Positions 1-5,223 of a stretch of 8,561 nucleotides of DNA are shown here, piece by piece. The first letter of the stretch is position 1; every line of letters starts with the position of its first letter. The notes beneath the pieces were generated by a model. That model ran no database searches. It was not told where the DNA came from and was given only the letters and a program-made list of their open reading frames with translations. The position numbers and the translations under genes are program-made. The stretch comes from Paracoccaceae bacterium (GTDB lineage Bacteria > Pseudomonadota > Alphaproteobacteria > Rhodobacterales > Rhodobacteraceae). The stretch lies in contig WFPZ01000315.1 of the NCBI GenBank assembly GCA_015487335.1, positions 1-8,561 on the forward strand. Direction: 5' to 3'.

Positions 1-195
1 CAACCGGACCGCCGCCTCGGGGTCGATGCTCGGGCGACCGGTGTCGGCGCAGTAGGCGTCACCCACCTCGTCGCGCAGCCAGCTCAGATCGAGAACCCGA
101 TCGACCCGGGCCAGGACATGATCGTCGGGAACCAGCTGCCGCAACGACCCGATGATGAACAGCTCCAGCTGACCGCGCTCTTTCCGACCCAGCAT
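1..195 (-). CDS. IS1182-family transposase, N-terminal 65 residues (partial)
   Basis: The first 65 codons of a transposase run from the ATG at 195-193 off the left edge of the window without a stop. The protein begins MLGRKERGQLELF, followed by SLRQLVPDDHVLARVDRVLD, LSWLRDEV and GRPSIDPEAAVRL. This is the characteristic N-terminal region of IS1182/IS5-like DDE transposases, where the VPxDHxLR/ARVD and GRPxxDPxxxxRL motifs are highly conserved. The start is supported by GGGAG at 207-203, 7 nt upstream of the ATG. The catalytic DDE residues lie outside the window, so activity cannot be judged. This frame is not the one in which the 395-residue antisense frame over cas1 enters the region. Family recognition is from memory of the conserved motifs. 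Confidence 0.85.
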   Translation of the reverse strand, partial: MLGRKERGQLELFIIGSLRQLVPDDHVLARVDRVLDLSWLRDEVGDAYCADTGRPSIDPEAAVRL

Positions 196-246
196 CCCCG
201 ATCTCCCGAACCTCCAACCACTTCAAGTGAATCAGCCCCCACCGCC

Positions 247-261
247 TTTTTCAACAGCCCC
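247..261. repeat. Probable terminal inverted repeat of the insertion sequence
   Basis: TTTTTCAACAGCCCC read on the plus strand, or GGGGCTGTTGAAAAA read inwards from the element end. It lies at the junction between IS sequence and the interrupted cas gene. Such a sequence is a plausible IS1182-family end. The partner repeat is outside the window, so this is not confirmed. Confidence 0.55.
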
Positions 262-347
262 AGGACGAAGCTCTGCGGGCCGAGCGCGAGGCCGAGGAGG
301 AGGCGGCGCGCAAGGCGCGCAAGGCGGGGTACGATCGCGGGGCGCGG
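262..347 (+). pseudogene. Remnant linker of a truncated Cas1 fusion (possible RT-Cas1)
   Basis: In the same frame as cas1 and directly upstream of it, codons from about 264 to 347 read DEALRAEREAEEEAARKARK followed by AGYDRGAR, then run straight into the Cas1 domain at VLHVHERG. The stretch is a highly charged Glu/Arg/Lys/Ala helix, the sort of linker that joins Cas1 to an N-terminal partner. The frame remains open to a TGA at 228-230, but that stop and codons 231-260 lie in IS sequence. No ATG occurs in this stretch. I infer that a longer protein, with Cas1 at its C-terminus, was cut by the insertion sequence. In type III systems the usual N-terminal partner is a reverse transcriptase (sometimes also Cas6), but the partner itself is not visible here. 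Confidence 0.65.
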
Positions 348-1346
348 GTGCTGCATGTGCACGAGCGGGGCCGGCGGGTGGTGCTGCGCAACCTGAGCTT
401 TGCGGTGGAAAACGCCGAGGGCCGCGAGATGGCGGTGATCGCCCATCATCGAGTGGATCGTATCGAGATCGGCCCGCTGGCCGGGGTTGATCCGGCCGTG
501 TACGAGCATTGCCTTGCCACCGAGACAGATCTTGCGCTGGTTGACGGCCATGGCGAGACGCGGGGAATGCTCGTTGCTCCCGTGGCGGGGCGGGGGGAGT
601 TGCACCTGCGTCAGGCGGCGGCGGTGCTCGACGGCCAGGCCTGCGCCGGATTTGCCCGGCGTCTGGCCGAGGCGCGCATCCGCAACCAGCGCACCCAGCT
701 TTTCCGCCTCAACCGGCGCCGGCAATGCGGCGAGGTCACCCGTGCGCTGGCGGCCATGGGGCGGCTCCTGCGCAAGCTGCCCCGCTGCGAAGACGTGGCC
801 GCAATCCGCGGGATCGAAGGGGCGGCGGGGGCCGAATACTGGCCGGCGCTTGCTCTCCTGGCCGATGGCGCCCCGCAGCCCTTCCGCCGCCGGCGTCCTG
901 CCACCGATCCGCTCAACGCCACGATCAACTACCTTGCCGCCATTCTCGAGCGCGACATGCGCGCCGCCGTCCTGGCTGCGGGGCTGCATCCGGGCTTCGG
1001 CTTTCTGCATGCCACGCGCGAGCGGGCGGATCCTTCCGTCTATGACCTGATGGAGCCCTTTCGCGCCCCCCTCACCGAAGGGCTTGCCGCCTATCTGTTC
1101 AACGCCCGCCGCCTGCGCCCTCAGATGTTTGCACCGCTCGACGATGGAGGGGTGCGGATCGGGCGCGATGCGGTGCGGGCGATCATCAAGGGCTACGAGA
1201 CGGCGGTCGCCAGGCGCGTCAATATCACCGGGTCCAAGGGACGGCTGGCCTGGCGCCCGATGATGCGCCACCAGGCGCGCAGCCTGGCCAGGGCGCTGCG
1301 CGAAGGCGGGCCGGAGGCTTTTCAGCCCTACCTGATGGAGGCCTGA
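348..1346 (+). CDS. cas1: CRISPR integrase Cas1 (C-terminal part of an interrupted fusion)
   Basis: Cas1 is the metal-dependent nuclease/integrase that, with Cas2, inserts new spacers into CRISPR arrays. The Cas1 domain is complete. An N-terminal beta domain begins at VLHVHERGRR. Next come RNQRTQLFRLNR (residues 112-123) and the first catalytic motif GIEGAAGAEYW with E157. The second motif, AGLHPGFGFLH, has H221, and the acidic pair in YDLMEPFR is D233 and E236. All expected active-site residues are therefore present. At 332 residues from GTG 348 it has normal Cas1 length. The start is uncertain: GTG 348 is simply the first plausible codon next to the domain and has no good ribosome binding site, because the native start appears to have been lost upstream to the insertion sequence. 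CTG 273 and GTG 357 are alternatives. The gene stops 2 nt before cas2 and forms an adaptation operon with it, converging on the Cmr operon. Confidence 0.93.
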   Translation: MLHVHERGRRVVLRNLSFAVENAEGREMAVIAHHRVDRIEIGPLAGVDPAVYEHCLATETDLALVDGHGETRGMLVAPVAGRGELHLRQAAAVLDGQACAGFARRLAEARIRNQRTQLFRLNRRRQCGEVTRALAAMGRLLRKLPRCEDVAAIRGIEGAAGAEYWPALALLADGAPQPFRRRRPATDPLNATINYLAAILERDMRAAVLAAGLHPGFGFLHATRERADPSVYDLMEPFRAPLTEGLAAYLFNARRLRPQMFAPLDDGGVRIGRDAVRAIIKGYETAVARRVNITGSKGRLAWRPMMRHQARSLARALREGGPEAFQPYLMEA

Positions 1347-1348
1347 AC

Positions 1349-1639
1349 ATGGCGCGCGGCGAGATGCTGACCGTCTTCAGCTACGATGTTTCCTCCGACA
1401 AGCGCCGGCGCAAGATCGCGCGGCTGCTCGAGGATGCGGCCACGCGGGTGCAGTATTCGGTTTTCGAAACCCGAATGACGCGGCAGCGGGCCGAGGCGCT
1501 GGCCCAGCGGCTTGCGGCCCATCTGGGCGAGGGCGACAGCCTGCGCCTTTACGTGATCGGCCATGACGGCGAGCGCCGCTCGCGGGTTTACGGCGACGGC
1601 ACGCCGTTCGAGAGCGCCGAAGGCTACTGGCTGTTCTGA
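1349..1639 (+). CDS. cas2: CRISPR adaptation protein Cas2
   Basis: Cas2 forms the dimer that bridges two Cas1 dimers in the spacer-integration complex. The 96-residue length is typical. The ferredoxin-like first strand, TVFSYDVSSDKRRRKIARLL, carries the conserved D13 at the end of beta 1. The family motif RVQYSVFETR follows, and later LRLYVIGHDG forms a further strand. The start is the ATG at 1349, only 2 nt after the cas1 stop, with GGAGG at 1337-1341 placed 7 nt upstream, so translation does not depend on the damaged cas1 start. The C-terminus (EGYWLF) is short and apparently intact. Identification is secure. If the insertion sequence blocks the upstream promoter, cas2 transcription would be affected together with cas1. 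Confidence 0.96.
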   Translation: MARGEMLTVFSYDVSSDKRRRKIARLLEDAATRVQYSVFETRMTRQRAEALAQRLAAHLGEGDSLRLYVIGHDGERRSRVYGDGTPFESAEGYWLF

Positions 1640-1650
1640 GCAGCCTGCAA

Positions 1651-1681
1651 TCCGCCGTCATGCGGACAGGCTGGCCAGCCT
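1651..1681 (+). terminator. Paired hairpins just after cas2 (weak terminator candidate)
   Basis: Two inverted repeats lie 11-42 nt after the cas2 stop. The first is TCCGC-CGTCAT-GCGGA (1651-1666). The second is the perfect 14-base palindrome AGGCTGGCCAGCCT (1668-1681). They could form RNA hairpins at the end of the cas1-cas2 transcript. No T-run follows, so a classical intrinsic terminator is not shown. Confidence 0.3.
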
Positions 1682-1709
1682 CACCTTCTGCATATAGTTG
1701 ACAGAAGAG

Positions 1710-1729
1710 GGAAAATCCACCTGTTTTCC
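1710..1729. terminator. Hairpin between the convergent operons (weak terminator candidate)
   Basis: GGAAAA and TTTTCC form a 6-bp stem around an 8-base loop (1716-1723). On the minus strand this lies about 100 nt after the stop of the last operon gene, and the stem's own TTTTCC is followed by CTCTTCT. A second small stem, GCAGG/CCTGC, occurs at 1768-1786. The spacer 1640-1825 also becomes AT-rich near 1790-1830. Nothing else coding or repetitive is evident in the spacer, and no CRISPR repeat is present. Confidence 0.25.
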
Positions 1730-1825
1730 GAGGGAAGGGGGCAAGTTCGTCTCTCTTCTTGTTCAAGGCAGGGTTTCTCAGCCTGCATTCATGGATTTTA
1801 TCAATATGTTTCATGATGTTGCGCA

Positions 1826-2335
1826 TTATTCTGAACCAGATTCGCCGTTTTTCTGCTTCCGGGTGCGAAATTTCATCAGGTCGATCACATATTCGCGTGC
1901 TTCGTCGTTGCGTTCAACCCAGTCGCATTCCTGCACCAGATCCAGCCCCTCGCTCTCCAGCCACTCTCCCTGGGAAGACAGGACCGACTGGATGAAGCGG
2001 CGCTCTTCCAGCGGGCTGTTCTTGAAGCGGCGGACTTCTTCCCAGTAGAGCGGCGAGAACAGTTCCTTGTCGCGGGTCTTCACCCGCACCTGCCAGCCTT
2101 CGAATGGGGTGCGTTCCTGGCGCTGGCGGTTGCGGGCGGCCAGGCCCACGACCCAGCTGATCAGAACGGTGAACACGATCACCGAAAAGGTGGCATCGGC
2201 CCACCAGGCGGGATCCTGAAGCATTGCACGGATGGCTTGAAGATAAGCCCCGCCCGTCATCAGGACGGCGACGACGAGGAAGGCGATGATGGCCAGGATC
2301 GGGCCCCAGTATATGCGGAGGAACATGCGCATCAT
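1826..2335 (-). CDS. Two-transmembrane CRISPR accessory protein, possible Csx23-like membrane effector
   Basis: A 169-residue protein and the last gene of the Cmr operon. Its ATG (2335-2333) overlaps the stop of the Csx1-Csx16 gene as ATGA, and no separate ribosome binding site is evident, so it should be translationally coupled. There are two hydrophobic helices, at about residues 11-32 (GPILAIIAFLVVAVLM core) and 49-67 (TFSVIVFTVLISWVVGLAA core), joined by a short loop containing DPAWWAD. Arg residues at 3 and 7 and the RNRQRQER cluster at 68-75 predict both termini in the cytosol. The remaining roughly 95 residues are charged and probably soluble, with motifs such as FEGWQVRVKTRDKE, PLYWEEVRRF and LVQECDWVE. 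I do not recognise this domain. Csx23 of Vibrio cholerae type III-B has the same plan (two helices plus a cytosolic cA4-binding domain), so a Csx23-type effector is a reasonable guess from architecture and context only. An unrelated membrane anchor or toxin is the alternative. Confidence 0.85.
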   Translation of the reverse strand: MMRMFLRIYWGPILAIIAFLVVAVLMTGGAYLQAIRAMLQDPAWWADATFSVIVFTVLISWVVGLAARNRQRQERTPFEGWQVRVKTRDKELFSPLYWEEVRRFKNSPLEERRFIQSVLSSQGEWLESEGLDLVQECDWVERNDEAREYVIDLMKFRTRKQKNGESGSE

Positions 2336-3819
2336 GTGGCCCGCGCTTCATAGGCCTGCAGGCGGGCCCCGAAGGCCTCGAGGTCATCGGCGGAAAGCTC
2401 CCTGCCGCGGGCCTCGGGCGGGGTGTGCAGCGTCAGGTGCAGATAGCGCGCGCCGCGGCGGCAGATCTCGGCCACCAGATGCACCGGCAGGGTGCCGATG
2501 ACGGTATCGCCGGGGCGGATTTCGGCCGGGTTCAGATGCGGGACGACCTCGGCCTCCAGCCCCTGCCGGCGGGCCCATTCCACCGCGCCGGGGTGACGGG
2601 TGACGAAAAGGCTGCGCGCGGGCGCGGCTGGCTCTGGCGGGGCGAGGGGGGCGGCGGCGTAATCCGAGACGGCCCTTTCGGCATTCCTGCGGGCGGCATC
2701 GGCAGGATCCGGGTTCTTGCGCATGCCGGCGTGGAGCAGATCGTTGCGGGTATCGGCGATGGTGCGGCCTGTTTCGCTGCGCATGGCGTGCATTTCGGCG
2801 TTTGCTCTGGCGGCCATGTCAAATCCGTCGCACCCGGCATCCGTCGCGGCGGGGCTTTCTGCGAAGAGCCCCACATAGCCTTCGCGCGCCACGGCGGCGG
2901 CCTCGAGCGGGCGGGAAAAGCCGAGATAGAGGCGGGCGAGGTGGGTGAGGGCCTTCTGCCCTTCTTCGCCGAAGAGGGTGTCGGTGACGAGCGGGCGGGC
3001 CATTTCGGCGAGGTCATCGAGCAGGGGCTGGAGCGCGGGGTGATCGCGCGCGCAGGTTTCGCGGTATTCCTTGAGCTTCTCGAGCAGGTTCTGCGTCGAG
3101 CCCTTTCCGGGGGTGCGGCCGATGGTGAGGCTCGGCAGGCGCAGGGTGGCCAGATCGTTGCAGAAGCGCTCTACCGCCGTGACCAGCGCGTTCGAGCGGT
3201 CGAACTCGGCGCGCTCGCCGGCGCGTTTGCGTGCGCTTAGCCGTTCGGTTTCACGCCTGAGCGCGCGGATCAGCGGCCCGCCATGGCCGGTATCCTTGAG
3301 CGTGGCGACGCCCTGGGCGAGCTCCTGCATCATGAGGAACGGGGTGAGATCCCAGATCGGGGTGATGCCTTGCGCGTCGGTGGCCTCCATGGCGCCGTAG
3401 GTGATGCGGGTGTCTACCGGCAGGTCGTTGCTGGCCATGAGCAGGGAAAGGGCACTGGCGGCAAAGAAGGGCTGGGCGCGGAAGCCGTGGGTGATGTCGA
3501 GCAGGAGCGGGCTTTCGCCGGTCTGACCGATGGTTTCCAGGAGAGAGCGGAACTGCGCGCGCAGCTCGGTTTCGTCCTTGCCGTCGGGGATCGGGCGCCG
3601 TTCGAGGCGCATATCCAGCCTGGCAAGATCGTCGCTCAGCTCCTCGCCGTTCCTGGCCCAAGCCTTGTCGGTGGCCATGACGATGACTTGGTCACACTCC
3701 CAAAGTTCTGAGATTGCCCGGGCCACGAACCGGGTTCTGACCCGGGCATTGCCCCCCGGCCGAGCATAGGCCAGTTCACGGTAGTCGGTGGTGCCAAGGA
3801 AGGTGATGAGGCGGGTCAT
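2332..3819 (-). CDS. csx1: Csx1 CARF-HEPN ribonuclease fused to a C-terminal Csx16 domain
   Basis: A 495-residue protein joining two CRISPR accessory modules. Residues 1 to about 175 form a CARF domain, with FLGTTDY at 7-13 and the signature DITHGFRAQPFF at 108-119 (the DxTHG motif of the Csx1/Csx2, TM1812-like group). This domain is expected to bind cyclic oligoadenylate made by Cas10, usually cA4. Residues about 180-385 are helical and hold the HEPN RNase motif R-X4-H at R358-H363 (RNDLLH), so RNA cleavage on activation is expected. A Pro/Ala linker (about 387-402) leads to a domain of about 93 residues (403-495) matching Csx16, with FVTRHPGAVEW, GDTVIGTLPVHL, RGARYLHLTL and a final ELSADDLEAFGARL helix. 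Csx16 normally stands alone and has been proposed to be a ring nuclease that removes cOA. Start ATG 3819 overlaps the cmr6 stop as ATGA without a clear ribosome binding site. Both domains look intact. Confidence 0.92.
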   Translation of the reverse strand: MTRLITFLGTTDYRELAYARPGGNARVRTRFVARAISELWECDQVIVMATDKAWARNGEELSDDLARLDMRLERRPIPDGKDETELRAQFRSLLETIGQTGESPLLLDITHGFRAQPFFAASALSLLMASNDLPVDTRITYGAMEATDAQGITPIWDLTPFLMMQELAQGVATLKDTGHGGPLIRALRRETERLSARKRAGERAEFDRSNALVTAVERFCNDLATLRLPSLTIGRTPGKGSTQNLLEKLKEYRETCARDHPALQPLLDDLAEMARPLVTDTLFGEEGQKALTHLARLYLGFSRPLEAAAVAREGYVGLFAESPAATDAGCDGFDMAARANAEMHAMRSETGRTIADTRNDLLHAGMRKNPDPADAARRNAERAVSDYAAAPLAPPEPAAPARSLFVTRHPGAVEWARRQGLEAEVVPHLNPAEIRPGDTVIGTLPVHLVAEICRRGARYLHLTLHTPPEARGRELSADDLEAFGARLQAYEARAT

Positions 3820-4808
3820 GGGCGTTTGAGTTCGTTGATGGGAAGCTCGGTCTCTTCGGCTTCCTCGATCGCATAGACCCGTGCCATGTCACCGCTGATG
3901 CTCTTGATCTCGACCAGCCCCCATTCGTCATGCTGCATCTTTTCGCCTACGCGCGGCGGTGCGTTCCGTTCCATTTCCGCGCGCCGTTGGGCCTCCTGGC
4001 GCCTGGCTTCGTCCTGGTCTGCTTTCTGCCGGGCAAGAGCCGCCTCGTTCAGGAACCGCCCGAAGCCCACCGCCGTCTTGGCCCCCGCGCCGAGCCATTC
4101 GAGCGCCTCGGCGAGCCATGTCATGACCTGCCCCACATCCTCGCTGCCCGTGGCGCTGCCTGGCCGGGGGGCGACGGAAAAGAGGAATTTCGCCCCCGGC
4201 GCCACGGCAAGGAAGGGGATCGGCACCGGGCTGTGCCAGTCGGAGGGGGCATCGGCATTCCCCTGCCGCCAGCCGCCGTCGTGGGGGGTGAGCACCTCGG
4301 CCATCAGCGCAACCGGCGCCACGGGCAGGGCGTCGAATACGATCACGCTGCCCACACGGCCGTGATCGGGGTGCTCCATCGGCGGGCCGAAGATGCGGTT
4401 GATCTCGCTTTCCTCCCTGTCCTGCCAATGGGCGGCCCAGGCCCGCACCAGCCCCTTGACCGATGAGGCCGGCAGGCAGGGCACGCCCAGCGTGTGGTGC
4501 CAGGCAAAGCCGTTTTCCACCGGATGTTCGAGCCCCATGCCGGTGACAAACGGCGCATCGGTGGTAAAGGTCTCCTGCTCCCCGCCAAGGCTTTCGACCA
4601 GCGCCTTTTGCCGCTCGGCTGCGCGGGTGAGCTGCACCGGATCGCCTTTCCTGCCGGTGAAAGCCTTGATCCATTCCAGTTTTTTCGGTGCCCCGAGAGG
4701 CGCGCAATCGGCGCTCTCCCAGCGGTCACAGAACTTCGCCCAGACCAGCCCTGGATTGCTGCCGGTGGCGAGGGGATCCAGTTCGCGCTCAGGAAGCGGC
4801 CGCATCAT
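3816..4808 (-). CDS. cmr6: Cmr6 RAMP subunit with an unusual C-terminal extension
   Basis: Cmr6 is a Cas7-like RAMP protein that caps the 3' end of the crRNA in the Cmr complex. The core (residues 1 to about 252) has the typical landmarks: TGMGLEHPVENGFAWHHTLG, the loop GVPCLPASSVKGLVRAWA (lid/G-rich RAMP region), GSVIVFDALPV in place of the usual G.v.fFDA, and the closing GAGAKTAVGFGRF. After it come 78 extra residues: a charged helix (about 253-282, AARQ-to-MERN region) and then a small probable beta domain (about 285-330) with RVGEKMQHDEWGLVEI and ELPINELKRP. I chose ATG 4808 because GAGG at 4818-4815 sits 6 nt upstream. ATG 4805 is equally possible, while ATG 4835 would only extend further into cmr5. 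The gene overlaps cmr5 by 20 nt and the next gene by 4 nt. Confidence 0.93.
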   Translation of the reverse strand: MMRPLPERELDPLATGSNPGLVWAKFCDRWESADCAPLGAPKKLEWIKAFTGRKGDPVQLTRAAERQKALVESLGGEQETFTTDAPFVTGMGLEHPVENGFAWHHTLGVPCLPASSVKGLVRAWAAHWQDREESEINRIFGPPMEHPDHGRVGSVIVFDALPVAPVALMAEVLTPHDGGWRQGNADAPSDWHSPVPIPFLAVAPGAKFLFSVAPRPGSATGSEDVGQVMTWLAEALEWLGAGAKTAVGFGRFLNEAALARQKADQDEARRQEAQRRAEMERNAPPRVGEKMQHDEWGLVEIKSISGDMARVYAIEEAEETELPINELKRP

Positions 4809-5223
4809 CGCCCCCCTCTGCCTGGTTCTTCTCATCCGGCAGATAGGCCACGGCGAATCTCTTCAACCATTCCACATAGGCCATGGCCTCGCCCTGGGCG
4901 CGGATGTAGTCGGACTCTTTGCCTTGGGTGATCGCCGAGATCAGGTCCGATTTGCCCTGATACGGCGAGTTCTCCCAGCCGTTCAGCAGCCAGTCCTGAA
5001 CATGCTCGAACAGCTTTTCGTGCCCGGCGCGGATGTCGGCATTCTTTGCGTGTGCGCCCGCCTTTTCCATCGCCAGCGCCTGGCCGAGCCCGTTCATGAT
5101 GATCCGGGCAGGCAGGGCCCTCACATAGGAGCGGTAATTGCCGTAATCGTTCCCGTCGGTCAGCTCCTTCACCTTTGCCAGCGCATGGGCTGCGCGTTTC
5201 TGGGCCTGGCTACGATCTGGCAT
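4789..5223 (-). CDS. cmr5: Cmr5 small subunit
   Basis: Cmr5 is the small all-helical subunit (Cas11 group) that lines the inner filament of the Cmr complex along the target RNA. The 144-residue product fits the family. It begins MPDRSQAQKRAAHALAKVKE and continues with YRSYVRALPARIIMNGLGQALAM (the conserved helix with a P-x-x-I-x-x-N-G-L-x-x-x-L-A pattern) and LLNGWENSPY. A central SDLISAITQGKESDYIRAQGEAMAYVEWLKRFA helix pair closes the core, and the acidic/Ala tail is probably disordered. The start at 5223 is chosen because GGGAG at 5236-5232 lies 8 nt upstream and homology begins there. The in-frame ATG at 5397 lies deep inside cmr4 and would add 58 unrelated residues. The gene overlaps cmr4 by 14 nt. 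Recognition rests on helix motifs and position between cmr4 and cmr6. Confidence 0.93.
   Translation of the reverse strand: MPDRSQAQKRAAHALAKVKELTDGNDYGNYRSYVRALPARIIMNGLGQALAMEKAGAHAKNADIRAGHEKLFEHVQDWLLNGWENSPYQGKSDLISAITQGKESDYIRAQGEAMAYVEWLKRFAVAYLPDEKNQAEGGDDAAAS

Larger units (their letters stand above)
1..261 (-). mobile_element. IS1182-like insertion sequence, 5' end only
   Basis: This is one end of an insertion sequence. The rest lies left of the window. It contains the start of an IS1182-type transposase reading leftwards, a roughly 50-base untranslated stretch, and a terminal sequence TTTTTCAACAGCCCC at 247-261, a kind of end I associate with IS1182-family elements. The right boundary is inferred in two ways. 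The terminal motif ends at about 261, and the foreign reading frame of the Cas1 fusion makes sense only from about 261-264 onwards (Q/D-E-A-L-R). A short palindrome, CACTT-C-AAGTG, lies at 219-229 between the transposase start and the end. The other inverted repeat and any target duplication cannot be seen, so the exact edge is uncertain by a few bases. The element sits inside a cas gene and splits it. Confidence 0.8.

Noticed and set aside
84..1271. A 395-residue open frame on the minus strand covering the cas1 region
   Set aside because: It is antisense to a clear Cas1 with all catalytic motifs, and it crosses the IS/cas junction. Long antisense frames are expected in DNA this GC-rich. Its translation is rich in Arg, Gly and Pro and shows no domain.
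1640..1825. A CRISPR array or leader between cas2 and the effector operon
   Set aside because: No 28-40 base direct repeats at regular spacing are present. The only repeated word is 9 bases (CAGCCTGCA), which is not enough.
1377..1826. Minus-strand frame beginning MRNIMKHIDKIHECR just after the membrane protein gene
   Set aside because: It could look like an eighth operon gene, but most of it lies antisense to cas2 and becomes Arg/Ala-rich there. There is no domain and no convincing ribosome binding site. The first 50 or so residues, in the spacer, are not enough to support a gene.
1698..2048. Plus-strand 116-residue frame from the spacer into the membrane protein gene
   Set aside because: It is mostly antisense to the membrane protein gene and has Ser/Arg-rich composition without a domain. 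A TTGACA at 1698-1703 has no matching -10 at the right distance.
2425..3240. A 271-residue plus-strand frame inside the Csx1-Csx16 gene
   Set aside because: It is antisense to a gene with clear CARF, HEPN and Csx16 motifs, and has low-complexity Gly/Ala composition.
4808..4835. Longer start for cmr6 at ATG 4835
   Set aside because: The added residues (MRRTRQRGA) lie inside cmr5 coding sequence. A well-placed GAGG motif supports 4808 or 4805 instead.
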